Shown piece by piece: positions 1 through 8,914 of a stretch of 64,000 nucleotides of DNA. Each line of letters opens with the position of its first letter. Position 1 is the first letter of the stretch. Source of the stretch: Dyadobacter sp. 3J3 (GTDB taxonomy: Bacteria; Bacteroidota; Bacteroidia; Cytophagales; Spirosomataceae); the NCBI RefSeq assembly GCF_009801115.1, contig NZ_VTOL01000016.1:1-64000 (forward strand). Reading direction: 5' to 3'. A model generated the notes under the pieces. That model saw nothing but the letters and a program-made list of their open reading frames with translations. It ran no database searches and was not told the origin of the DNA. The position numbers and the translations under genes are program-made.

Positions 1-120
1 ACTTTATAACCAACCTGATATCAGGGTTGATTGCTTATTGTTTCTTTCCCAAAAAGCCTGCCATCAAATTTGAAACAAGTAATACAAATCAAATTACTCT
101 ATTTTAAAATCGAACTCAGG

Positions 121-1317
121 TTAATAGGTATTCCCTGTTTTATCATACGGTCCCGGAGCGCTGATTGAAGCCCCTGCAACACCGGCCATGTAAGCAGGTT
201 CTTTACGAACTATAAGAGGTTTTTTAGGATCAAGGGTTATCAGTTTCTTTTTATTGATAAATTTAATAAGGCTGGGAATGATGTCGGAAATCGCTTTTTG
301 GAAATCTTGCTGTTTAACATGAGTCACGGAAAGTGTATCGATCATAAGTCCAATCAATTCAAGCGAATCTTTCGGCATTGACTTAGTCCCGAAATATTTC
401 GGCCACAATTGTCTGCTCAATACCGCCATTTTCGATTGAACCTCTTCTTTCCTGGCTATTGCTGAATCATAAATCTGATCGGCGGTATATGCCGATTGAA
501 TATTGTAAGCAAATTTTCTTTTATAAAGATCTTTTCCTAACCTGAAACTTCTAGGCTTGTCGCTTTTTAGTGCTTTTAGCCACTTTGCATAATCTTTAAT
601 AGCAACAACAGCATTTACGGATCTTTCATTAATCTGTTTCTTTTCGGCGGCATCAAGCGTTGATACTTTCAAAGAATCCATCAAATCATTTTCAAATACA
701 GACAATCCTCCCAAATTCTGATCGACTGCAAGACTTAACAATTCAGGCACCGGATTTGAAATACTATTTTTGGCAGCTTCATAATATTCTGCAACGTTAA
801 CAAGTCTTCCTTTTATACTTCTCAACCTTTCATTCAGAGGCGCATAATTTTCAGTCAGGATAAATGCAAAAGTTCCGCTTACATTATAGGAAGAAGGATC
901 CCATTGATATGATTTTAGCGTATCAGTATTCCACTGGCTTTCTTTTAGCAAATTTTGTATTAAATAGAAATCAGTCTGGTTAGCAGCTGATAATTGTTTG
1001 GGATTAATTGCAGCAAGTGAATTAAGCTGGCTTTTTGTAAAAACAATTGAAGATTCGATCGACTTATCATCCGGAATCACAAGCACACTGTCATATTTAT
1101 GATAACCCGCCGTTGTAGCCCAATCCGGATTTTGTTTCCATAACGCTTCGATAAAAGATGCTGAATAATTTTCGAAAGCTTTGTCTGATCCAGAACCTTT
1201 GTCTTCCGAGGTTGAACTTTTACATCCTGAATATAAAAACGATGGTAACAGGAAAACAGACAATAGGAGCGTTGTAATTTTTACACTTCGCCTCAATGAT
1301 TGCAGATATAATTTCAT
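121..1317 (-). CDS. DUF885-type lipoprotein, C-terminally shortened (possible pseudogene)
   Basis: The 398-residue product starts with a basic stretch and a hydrophobic segment ending in Ser-Gly-Cys32, a plausible though atypical lipobox, so export to the periplasm or outer membrane is likely. The body resembles the DUF885 family, putative metal-dependent peptidase-like proteins usually of about 550-600 residues (family knowledge). The reading stops right after the motif GPYDKTGNTY, where family members normally continue with another Tyr and then the C-terminal half carrying the HExxPGH-like metal motif. That half is not visible: the 120 bases beyond the stop have stops in the two frames checked and nothing that resembles it. 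The protein is therefore probably inactive or only a fragment. Family assignment is fairly sure, functional status is not. Confidence 0.65.
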   Translation of the reverse strand: MKLYLQSLRRSVKITTLLLSVFLLPSFLYSGCKSSTSEDKGSGSDKAFENYSASFIEALWKQNPDWATTAGYHKYDSVLVIPDDKSIESSIVFTKSQLNSLAAINPKQLSAANQTDFYLIQNLLKESQWNTDTLKSYQWDPSSYNVSGTFAFILTENYAPLNERLRSIKGRLVNVAEYYEAAKNSISNPVPELLSLAVDQNLGGLSVFENDLMDSLKVSTLDAAEKKQINERSVNAVVAIKDYAKWLKALKSDKPRSFRLGKDLYKRKFAYNIQSAYTADQIYDSAIARKEEVQSKMAVLSRQLWPKYFGTKSMPKDSLELIGLMIDTLSVTHVKQQDFQKAISDIIPSLIKFINKKKLITLDPKKPLIVRKEPAYMAGVAGASISAPGPYDKTGNTY

Positions 1318-1730
1318 ACAGCGTTTTTATGATTGTTTAAGTTTCTTCCTTATCAAATTTAAAGTCAATTTGCGAATCGAAAACAGTCAGGTTCAGATCG
1401 CCAAATTTAGACTTTAGCCTCAGTATTTTCTCCTTTGTATTTAATAAGTTTTTAACCGATTTTAACCTGCCCCTGATGTATCTCAATTAAACTGATCATT
1501 GGAGGGTGATGTGATTCGGGATTAAGACCTGGTGATTGAACCATGTGGGGTAAAAAATGGGATCAGCCAGCATTTCAGCGGATAATATGAAGAAAATCTC
1601 AGAAACAGCTACTTATAACAACTGCCAGGAAGAGAAATTTAGATAAGAATATCAGGAAAATTATATTGAAGCTAAAACTGCATCCAATCAACGCATTGCC
1701 AAAAATCTGCCGAACTGTGACTATTATAAA
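1318..1730. other. intergenic region without recognisable gene
   Basis: About 410 bases between two genes that both read leftward. It must hold the promoter of the DUF885-type gene. I see no convincing ORF, strong hairpin or repeat here. Confidence 0.5.
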
Positions 1731-3905
1731 TTAAAGAATAACAATTTGTCTGGTCACATCAACACCCGCACCTTTTATACGGACAATATACTTTCCGGAT
1801 GAAAGGTTTCTTACCGGAATTTTCACCCGGCTTTTGATATCCTGCTTTTGGAAAGTCATTACCCTCCCCAAAATGTCATATACTGTAATTTCTGCATTAG
1901 CGATATCGTCGCGGGATTCTACAAAAATATTATCCCTTGCACCCGGATTTGGGAATACAACAATATCCGATTCCCCCTCAGTAATTACTTCAAGATCATT
2001 TGAAAAAAGCGAATAACATGTAAGTAAGTTGGCTCCTATTGCAAAGGTTTCCCTATAACGTGCTGAATATGTGCCAGTTACATTTGTTCTCACACTATTC
2101 GTAGTAGACGTTGTCAAAATCAGCTCGTCTCTTTTCCAGTCGTATGACTCGTTCAGACCAGTTTCGTTAATCGTTGCAGTCGCTGTAAAAGGTCCGGATT
2201 TGGCGATGACTGGCGTTGGAAGTTCAGGGCGAACCAGTAGTGCCGAAACATTCGAATTGTCGGAAACGCAACCAAAAACACTTTGGCTTCTTACAAAATA
2301 ATTTCCTGACTCTGAAACCGTCAGAGAAGAACCGCTTTGTAATACATCATTTGCCCCTTGTTTGTACCACGAATATTCATCATTTCCTGAATTGATTGAA
2401 AACGTAAAAGATGAGTCTGCACAAACCTGTTGCGAGCCGGACTGCAAAATTGTTGGCGCGGTAGGCTTAATGGTTGAGCTGATAACCATTTTCTGACTGC
2501 GAAGTGTATTGCCGAATGCATCCTTTACGCGTGCCATGTATGTTCCCGGATTTGAAATGTTGATGGTTCTGCCCCCACCTAAATCTCTGAGCGTTCCATT
2601 CACATCCGTATACCAGAAATAATTTAGATAACCATCCGGCAAAGTCAGATTCACAGAGGTATTATTTGCAGCACAGGCACTGGTGATTTTTGGTTCATCA
2701 GAAACAGAAACAGGAGCAACTGTTGAGAAAAAAGTAGTGCTCAACACGTCATTCCAAGCATTGGCCAGAATCGTTGTGCCTTCAACTCCCTGGAAATGAG
2801 TTCCATCTCCACCACGACTTACAAATAAATTATCAGTTTCAGGACCAGCATAAGCAATTCCGGGAAGATCCTGTATTACAGCATTCTGTGCAGCAATTAT
2901 GGACGGACTTGTGATTGATACCTGATTTTGGTTCGCAATTCTTGAAGTTCGCGCTATTACCCATGGAACTTTAAAATTAATATCACTGCTCAACTTATTG
3001 ATCAAATCCTGAAGGCCATTTTTGTAATCATTAAAATTGGTATTGAGAGGAAAGGTATCCGATTCTCCCTGCATCCATAATATCGCTCTCGCGCCATATT
3101 GTTTTACATAATGCTGCATGGAAAGCCTAACGTTTGCATAAGGCATCTGAGGTGCAAATTGCACCAAACCACTGAAAACGTCCCATGTTGGCTCGTTCCG
3201 ACTACTTTTACTCCAATTCATAATAGCTGTACCTTCCCATGCAGTATTTACAAAAAGTACAGGAACGTTTAATTTTACAGCTAAAAGATCGCCAAGGATC
3301 CCCCAACACCAAGTTCCGTGCCCCCTGAGGCCCATTGTGATGTTGCTGTTGTTGAGCTGAGTAAACAAGGGAGGAGGAAGATTACCGAGTGAATTACTGA
3401 TTTCATTATTATTATCAATATAATTTACCCGCTCATCAGTTGCTACCGGACTGGTATAATTAATTCCTTGAGCATTAGACTGGCCCGAAATTATAAAAAC
3501 TTCTCCGACGCCCACTTTGGAAATTTTGTAAGGATTTCCAATAATTACCCCATTTTTTGAACCTCGGACTTCCATGCTGTACCAGCCTCCGGTAACTCGT
3601 ACGGCTCCACTAAAAATGCCGCCGGTCGGATTCGTTTGTAAGGTTCTCCACGGAATTTCCACTCCTTGCAAGGAATTTACCGGTGTAAAATGCACTTCAA
3701 TTTTATCGACGGCTATGGAGTAACTGCCGCTTATCGTAACGTTTGCCGATTTATCTAAATCCCTTTGATAAATGGCGCGTTCGAGAGGTGCAGTAATTAT
3801 AATTTGTGCTTTAACACAAAAAGGTAAAAATATAAGGAAGATTCCTACTTGGCAGGAGGCTGTAAAGCTGGATCTTTTTAAAAAAGAATTTAAGATATAT
3901 TTCAT
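1731..3905 (-). CDS. secreted SGNH / sialate O-acetylesterase-like protein with T9SS sorting domain
   Basis: This is a 724-residue exported protein. Residues 1-33 form a signal peptide ending near Val-Lys-Ala. The block GQSNAQG at 141-147, with Ser143 as likely nucleophile, the segment WMQGESD at 277-283 and the block DGTH at 367-370 fit the SGNH fold of the sialate O-acetylesterase (SASA/DUF303) family, which removes acetyl groups from sugars. The middle (about 400-640) looks like immunoglobulin-like beta domains. The last roughly 75 residues, from FPNPG through YDILGR and LSSGKYIVRI, are a typical type A sorting domain for the type IX secretion system, so the protein probably ends up on the cell surface or outside. 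It is a single-gene unit; the substrate is unknown. Confidence 0.85.
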   Translation of the reverse strand: MKYILNSFLKRSSFTASCQVGIFLIFLPFCVKAQIIITAPLERAIYQRDLDKSANVTISGSYSIAVDKIEVHFTPVNSLQGVEIPWRTLQTNPTGGIFSGAVRVTGGWYSMEVRGSKNGVIIGNPYKISKVGVGEVFIISGQSNAQGINYTSPVATDERVNYIDNNNEISNSLGNLPPPLFTQLNNSNITMGLRGHGTWCWGILGDLLAVKLNVPVLFVNTAWEGTAIMNWSKSSRNEPTWDVFSGLVQFAPQMPYANVRLSMQHYVKQYGARAILWMQGESDTFPLNTNFNDYKNGLQDLINKLSSDINFKVPWVIARTSRIANQNQVSITSPSIIAAQNAVIQDLPGIAYAGPETDNLFVSRGGDGTHFQGVEGTTILANAWNDVLSTTFFSTVAPVSVSDEPKITSACAANNTSVNLTLPDGYLNYFWYTDVNGTLRDLGGGRTINISNPGTYMARVKDAFGNTLRSQKMVISSTIKPTAPTILQSGSQQVCADSSFTFSINSGNDEYSWYKQGANDVLQSGSSLTVSESGNYFVRSQSVFGCVSDNSNVSALLVRPELPTPVIAKSGPFTATATINETGLNESYDWKRDELILTTSTTNSVRTNVTGTYSARYRETFAIGANLLTCYSLFSNDLEVITEGESDIVVFPNPGARDNIFVESRDDIANAEITVYDILGRVMTFQKQDIKSRVKIPVRNLSSGKYIVRIKGAGVDVTRQIVIL

Positions 3906-4080
3906 GCAGTGTGCAAAATCAATAGAATCACCGTGTAACTAATACGACACAAAGTATATAAAAAACGTTGTGAAGAGCAATAAAAAACTACTAACCGGAG
4001 GAAGGTATTCTTTACTTCTTTATAGAATTACGATTAACTCTTATGATTTGTTGCGCAAGCCGGTACTAACTGACCGAAAA

Positions 4081-4117
4081 TTAAATCCTGTCCCACGGGT
4101 GATAGGACAGGATTTAA
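4081..4117 (-). terminator. rho-independent terminator of maeB
   Basis: A perfect 13-bp inverted repeat (4081-4093 with 4105-4117) around an 11-base loop lies just past the maeB stop. On the minus strand the stem is followed by a short T run, which fits termination of maeB. Confidence 0.75.
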
Positions 4118-4143
4118 TTATTTATTTAAATCTTCCCGAGACA

Positions 4144-6432
4144 TTAAATTTCTTTCGCTTTACTTTTCATTTGAGCATCAATAACTGCCACAAGTGCCAT
4201 ATTATAAATACTGCGGACAGAACTCCCCAATTGAAGAACATGAACTGGCTTTTTCAGGCCTAATAAAATCGGGCCAATGGCATCCGCATTCCCAACTTCC
4301 TTCATTAAGTTATACGCAATATTGCCAGCAGCCAAATTTGGGAATATTAATGTGTTAACATCCTGACCAACCAACTCGCTGAAAGGATAACTATCCTGCA
4401 AGTTTTTCGGGTTGAGGGCAACACTTGCCTGCATTTCTCCATCCACAATCAAAGACGGCATACGCTTTTTAATAAGCTTTCTGGCATCTGACATAATTTT
4501 CGCCTCAGGAGAATCACTGCTTCCAAAGTTGGAATAACTAAGTAATGCAATACGTGGAGTCAAATTGAAATTTTGAACTTCCCTCGCTGCCAACTCCGTA
4601 ATATCTGCCACCTCTTCTGCGGTTGGATTGAAATTAACAGTTGTATCTGCCAGGAATAACGGGCCCTTTTTAGTTATTAAGAGGTACATCCCGGCTATCT
4701 TTTTCACGCCATCTTCTGTCCCGATAATCTGAAGAGCTGGACGGATTGTGTCAGGATAATTTTTGGTAAGGCCTGAAATCATCGCGTCTGCATCACCGGT
4801 TTCAACCATCATACAACCGAAATAATTCCGGTCAGTCATTGCTTTTTCCGCCTCATATTCATTGATTCCTTTACGCTGACGTTTGTCAAAATAAAGTTTT
4901 GAATATCTCTTTCTGTTTTCTGCCTGCGCTTCACTTCTAGGATCGATGATTATCATACCATCCAGATCAATTCCATTCGTAATTGCCAGGGATTTGATCT
5001 TGCTTTCCTCTCCCAACAAAATCGGGAAAGCTGCTTTTTCATCATAAACAAGTTGGGCTGCTTTCAACACTTTCCAGTTGTCAGCATCAGCAAAAACAAG
5101 TCTGCGTGGATCCAGACGGGCTTTATTTCCAATGACACGAAGTAACTGATTGTCAAGACCCAGACGGTGGTTCAGTTCTTCCTTATATGCTTCCCAGTCA
5201 AGGATATGTTTTTTCGCCACACCACTTTCCATAGCCGCAAGTGCTACCGCCGGCGCAACAGTCGATAATAATCTTGGATCGAGCGGTTTTGGAATGATGT
5301 AGTCTTTTCCAAAAGAAATCGTTTTTTCATTGTAAGCAAGATTCACGATATCCGGCACAGCACTTTTCGCCAGATCGGCCAATGCTTTTACCGCTGCCAG
5401 CTTCATGGCTTCATTAATCTGCGTGGCTCTTACATCCAGTGCCCCGCGGAAAATAAACGGAAATCCAAGTACATTATTAACCTGATTTGGATAATCACTT
5501 CGCCCCGTTGCCATAATCACGTCATTTCTTGCACCTGTTGCGGCTTCGTAAGAAATTTCCGGATCCGGATTTGCCATCGCAAACACAATTGGATTATCGG
5601 CCATGCTTTTAATCATATCCGGCGTCACCACATTTCCTACACTTAATCCTAAAAACACATCAGCGTTTTTCATCGCAGAAATCAGTGTCATATCAGAAGT
5701 CGCGGAAACGGTATAAGGAATTCTGTCTTCACCCAGATCCGTTCTTGAAGAATGCAGTACTCCATCTTTATCAAACAGGATGAAATTTTCAGGTTTAGCA
5801 CCCAGCGAAGTATACAAAAGTACGCAGGACATTGCCGCCGCTCCTGCCCCACTGATAACGAATTTTGCCTTATCGATTGTCTTTTTCTGTAATTCCAGTG
5901 CATTCAGCAATGCAGCACTACTGATGATTGCGGTACCATGCTGATCATCATGCATGACCGGAATTTTCATTTTTTGCCTTAATTGTTTTTCAATATAAAA
6001 ACATTCCGGCGCTTTAATATCTTCCAGATTGATCCCTCCAAACGTCGGTTCCAATGCCAGAACGATCTGGATAAATTTGTCCGGATCTGTTTCATTTATT
6101 TCAATATCAAAAACATCAATATCCGAGAATATCTTGAACAAAACTCCTTTGCCTTCCATTACTGGTTTACTTGCTTCAGGCCCGATATTTCCAAGACCCA
6201 GTACCGCAGTTCCATTTGTAATTACACCAACCAGATTTCCTTTGGCCGTGTATTTATATACTTCTTCAACATCTCTGAAAATTTCCTTGCACGGTTCAGC
6301 CACACCGGGAGAGTACGCAAGAGACAAATCCCGCTGGGTTTTCGCATCTTTTGTAGGAATTACTTCAATTTTCCCCGGCCTTCCTTTGGCATGATAATCC
6401 AGTGCCTGCTCTTTTCTTAATTGCTCCTTCAT
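4144..6432 (-). CDS. maeB: NADP-dependent malic enzyme with phosphotransacetylase-like domain
   Basis: The 762-residue protein has the classic MaeB layout. The malic enzyme part (about 1-420) carries AYSPGVAEPC near residues 39-48 and the NAD(P)-binding region around VISGAGAAAM. The C-terminal phosphotransacetylase-like domain (about 430-760) includes MIIIDPRSEAQ and ends with PVHVLQLGSSVRSIYNMA. The enzyme decarboxylates malate oxidatively to pyruvate in the cytosol and supplies NADPH; in known MaeB proteins the extra domain is regulatory and not catalytic (family knowledge). The gene stands alone. A minus-strand TACTTTTG sequence at 6527-6534 resembles the Bacteroidota -7 element, but no matching -33 element was found. 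Confidence 0.95.
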   Translation of the reverse strand: MKEQLRKEQALDYHAKGRPGKIEVIPTKDAKTQRDLSLAYSPGVAEPCKEIFRDVEEVYKYTAKGNLVGVITNGTAVLGLGNIGPEASKPVMEGKGVLFKIFSDIDVFDIEINETDPDKFIQIVLALEPTFGGINLEDIKAPECFYIEKQLRQKMKIPVMHDDQHGTAIISSAALLNALELQKKTIDKAKFVISGAGAAAMSCVLLYTSLGAKPENFILFDKDGVLHSSRTDLGEDRIPYTVSATSDMTLISAMKNADVFLGLSVGNVVTPDMIKSMADNPIVFAMANPDPEISYEAATGARNDVIMATGRSDYPNQVNNVLGFPFIFRGALDVRATQINEAMKLAAVKALADLAKSAVPDIVNLAYNEKTISFGKDYIIPKPLDPRLLSTVAPAVALAAMESGVAKKHILDWEAYKEELNHRLGLDNQLLRVIGNKARLDPRRLVFADADNWKVLKAAQLVYDEKAAFPILLGEESKIKSLAITNGIDLDGMIIIDPRSEAQAENRKRYSKLYFDKRQRKGINEYEAEKAMTDRNYFGCMMVETGDADAMISGLTKNYPDTIRPALQIIGTEDGVKKIAGMYLLITKKGPLFLADTTVNFNPTAEEVADITELAAREVQNFNLTPRIALLSYSNFGSSDSPEAKIMSDARKLIKKRMPSLIVDGEMQASVALNPKNLQDSYPFSELVGQDVNTLIFPNLAAGNIAYNLMKEVGNADAIGPILLGLKKPVHVLQLGSSVRSIYNMALVAVIDAQMKSKAKEI

Positions 6433-6614
6433 AATTAAATTTCAATTCACATCTCAATAAGCTGTACGCATCAGCCGCCTTTGATCAGAAAATCTTTTGC
6501 ACAAATCGTTTAATCTTTTGATAGCACAAAAGTATCACACTTTACATTGAATACCTGTTACTAATTCATTGTTTTACTAATAATCTACCAAATACCTGCT
6601 CAAATATCGATCGG

Positions 6615-7553
6615 TCAGGGTAGATTTTTGATCGCGACTGCAAGCATTTCTATGTATTGTTCACGATCAATATCATAAACAACCTCCACATTTGGCTCCT
6701 TTTGCAGCACATTGAAATAATCAACAACGGTAGCGCCGCTGGTAAGTTTCCCATTAGTTTCTACGGCAACGTAACAAGGTTTTGACTTAAACATTTCCGG
6801 ATTCATCAGCCATGCAATTGCGCACGGATCGTGCAATGCCGCACCGCCTTCGAGTTCAACACGGTTTTCTCTGTAAAAAATGGAAAAGAATTCCAGCAAA
6901 CCAGCTGCGGCTAAACCTGTTTTATTTCCAATACTTCTGAACGTTTCAATATCTTTTTGAAAAACAATCGCTTTATGCGTCACATCTAATCCGCACATCG
7001 TAATCGGTACACCTGAATCAAAAACGATGGCTGCTGCTTCCGGATCCGCATAGATATTAAATTCAGCAAGCGGCGTCATATTACCACGAAAAATCCCGCC
7101 ACCCATCAGAGAAATTCTTTCAATCTTGTGTTTCAAATTAGGGAACGCCAATAGAAAAGCAGCAATATTAGTCAGCGGCCCGGTTGGAACAATTGTAATT
7201 TTCTCTTCACTTTCTCTCAGAATATTCGCGATTCCTTCAACAGCCAAAATACTTTCAGCTTCTGAAACAGGAGCAGGAAAAACGGCACCGTCAAGGCCAC
7301 TTTCGCCATGGACATGATCTGAAACCAGCAATTCCCGAAGCAATGGTTTTTCACACCCGCGGTATACCGGCACTTTCACATTCATCAAAGAAATCAAACG
7401 CAATGCATTGAAAAGCGTTTTATCCTGTGTCTGGTTGCCTGCTGAGGTTGTTATTGCTTTTACATCAAATCTGCCACTTCCAAAAGCCAGCATTAACATC
7501 AGCGCATCATCCAGGCCGGGATCGCAATCTATAATTACAGGTATTTTTTTCAT
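6615..7553 (-). CDS. inosine-uridine preferring nucleoside hydrolase
   Basis: The 312-residue protein begins with PVIIDCDPGLDDA, the calcium-binding Asp cluster that defines the nucleoside hydrolase family. TIVPTGPLTNIA, LMGGG and the C-terminal HDPCAIAWL also match. These enzymes cleave the N-glycosidic bond of ribonucleosides to a base and ribose. It lacks a signal peptide, so it acts in the cytosol. The start lies two bases after the stop of the ribokinase gene, so the two are almost certainly one operon in which the released ribose is phosphorylated. Exact nucleoside preference cannot be read from the sequence. Confidence 0.93.
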   Translation of the reverse strand: MKKIPVIIDCDPGLDDALMLMLAFGSGRFDVKAITTSAGNQTQDKTLFNALRLISLMNVKVPVYRGCEKPLLRELLVSDHVHGESGLDGAVFPAPVSEAESILAVEGIANILRESEEKITIVPTGPLTNIAAFLLAFPNLKHKIERISLMGGGIFRGNMTPLAEFNIYADPEAAAIVFDSGVPITMCGLDVTHKAIVFQKDIETFRSIGNKTGLAAAGLLEFFSIFYRENRVELEGGAALHDPCAIAWLMNPEMFKSKPCYVAVETNGKLTSGATVVDYFNVLQKEPNVEVVYDIDREQYIEMLAVAIKNLP

Positions 7554-7555
7554 TT

Positions 7556-8452
7556 TTAGTTTAGTTCAGTTTGATAAGGAGCAGAACTTTGTGCACCCAT
7601 CCGGGTGACAGAAATGGCGGAAGCTTTACAAGCAAATGTACAGGCATCAATCCAGTTTTTACCTTCCGCCAGTGCGGTTACTACGGCACCATTAAAAATA
7701 TCGCCGGCTGCGGTTGTGTCCACTGGTACTACTGTAACGGCAGGAATGATTTCTGAAAATTCACTATTGAAAAGATAAACACCATTTTTCCCCAAAGTAA
7801 TAATGACATTTTTGATCCCTTTATTTTGAAAAAAAAGAGCCGCCTTTTTCATATTTTCGAGAGTATCCGGTAAAATTCCGGTCAAAAGCTGTGTTTCAGT
7901 TTCATTTGGGGTGATAAGGAAAATTCCACTTAAAAGGTTGTCATCCAATTTTACCGCCGGAGCAGGATTAAGTATTACACTGATTTTCAATTTATTACAT
8001 TTCTTTACAATGTATTGAATGGTATCAAGCGGGATTTCCAGTTGAAGCAAAACAAGATCGATATGATCAAAAATTGAATCCGATAAATCAGAAGATTTTA
8101 AATCCATGTTCGCGCCGGATGCCACGACGATCTGGTTTTCACCATTTTCATTTACTATGATAGATGCAACGCCGGATGGAAAATCAGCGGTTTGCAGAAT
8201 ATAATCTGTATTTAAACCCTCTTTTTTAAAACCTTCCAACGCTTCCTTGCCAAAAATATCCTTCCCAACTTTCGCTACAAAACGCACATCAGCACCAAGA
8301 CGAGCTGCTGCGACGGCCTGGTTAGCTCCTTTTCCACCCGGATTCATTAAAAATGTTTGCCCCAAAACGGTTTGCCCGGGTTGAGGAAATTCTTCGGTTT
8401 TAATCACCATATCGGTATTGGAACTACCGATAACAAGTATTCTGGCAGACAT
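7556..8452 (-). CDS. rbsK: ribokinase
   Basis: A 298-residue PfkB-family sugar kinase. PGGKGANQA at 38-46 is the ribokinase sugar-binding signature, and DTTAAGD at 245-251 contains the catalytic Asp and anion hole. Length and motifs fit ribokinase better than adenosine or fructose kinases. It phosphorylates ribose at O5 with ATP in the cytosol. It is the first gene of a tight two-gene operon with the nucleoside hydrolase. No ribose transporter lies beside it, which supports a role in internal nucleoside salvage. Confidence 0.93.
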   Translation of the reverse strand: MSARILVIGSSNTDMVIKTEEFPQPGQTVLGQTFLMNPGGKGANQAVAAARLGADVRFVAKVGKDIFGKEALEGFKKEGLNTDYILQTADFPSGVASIIVNENGENQIVVASGANMDLKSSDLSDSIFDHIDLVLLQLEIPLDTIQYIVKKCNKLKISVILNPAPAVKLDDNLLSGIFLITPNETETQLLTGILPDTLENMKKAALFFQNKGIKNVIITLGKNGVYLFNSEFSEIIPAVTVVPVDTTAAGDIFNGAVVTALAEGKNWIDACTFACKASAISVTRMGAQSSAPYQTELN

Positions 8453-8914
8453 ATTCTATTATTTTTCTGATGAACTACTTTTTAAGAAATTTTTGGTTCA
8501 AATACCAAAAAGCTAAGTTATTGATTACGCCAAATATCCGGCTCGGATATCTAGTCTTTTAGAAATTAAAAAAATGTGAAAATTTATGCAATTCTTATAA
8601 ATCATTAATTTGCAAGGACATAACACATTTCCCGTTTAAAACTTAACAGGATAATTTAATATCCTGGTAATAGATCTTACAATTGAAAATTGAAGAGATT
8701 ATAATCAAGTCTGTAACCGCATTTCAATTGTAAATCACCGATTACGTTGAATAGGAACAATTTCTTTTCTAATTTCGACCAGAAATACTGTTATGCCAAA
8801 ACGTGTTTTCAAGACACAACTTTGACGTTTTGGTAAGTAATAAAAGCGTCTTGGTGCTTTATATATTAGCATTTACTTTTTCTGTTCATACTATTCCGGA
8901 TACCCTGTTACATT
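8453..8914. promoter_or_regulatory. divergent intergenic region between rbsK and the propeller-cytochrome gene
   Basis: This 460-base AT-rich stretch separates divergent transcription units and must hold both promoters. I could not find a clean TTTG / TAnnTTTG pair on either strand and saw no ORF or strong hairpin. Confidence 0.5.

Noticed and set aside
3970..4263. 97-residue rightward ORF near the end of maeB
   Set aside because: It overlaps the maeB terminator and the maeB C-terminus on the other strand and has no recognisable features.
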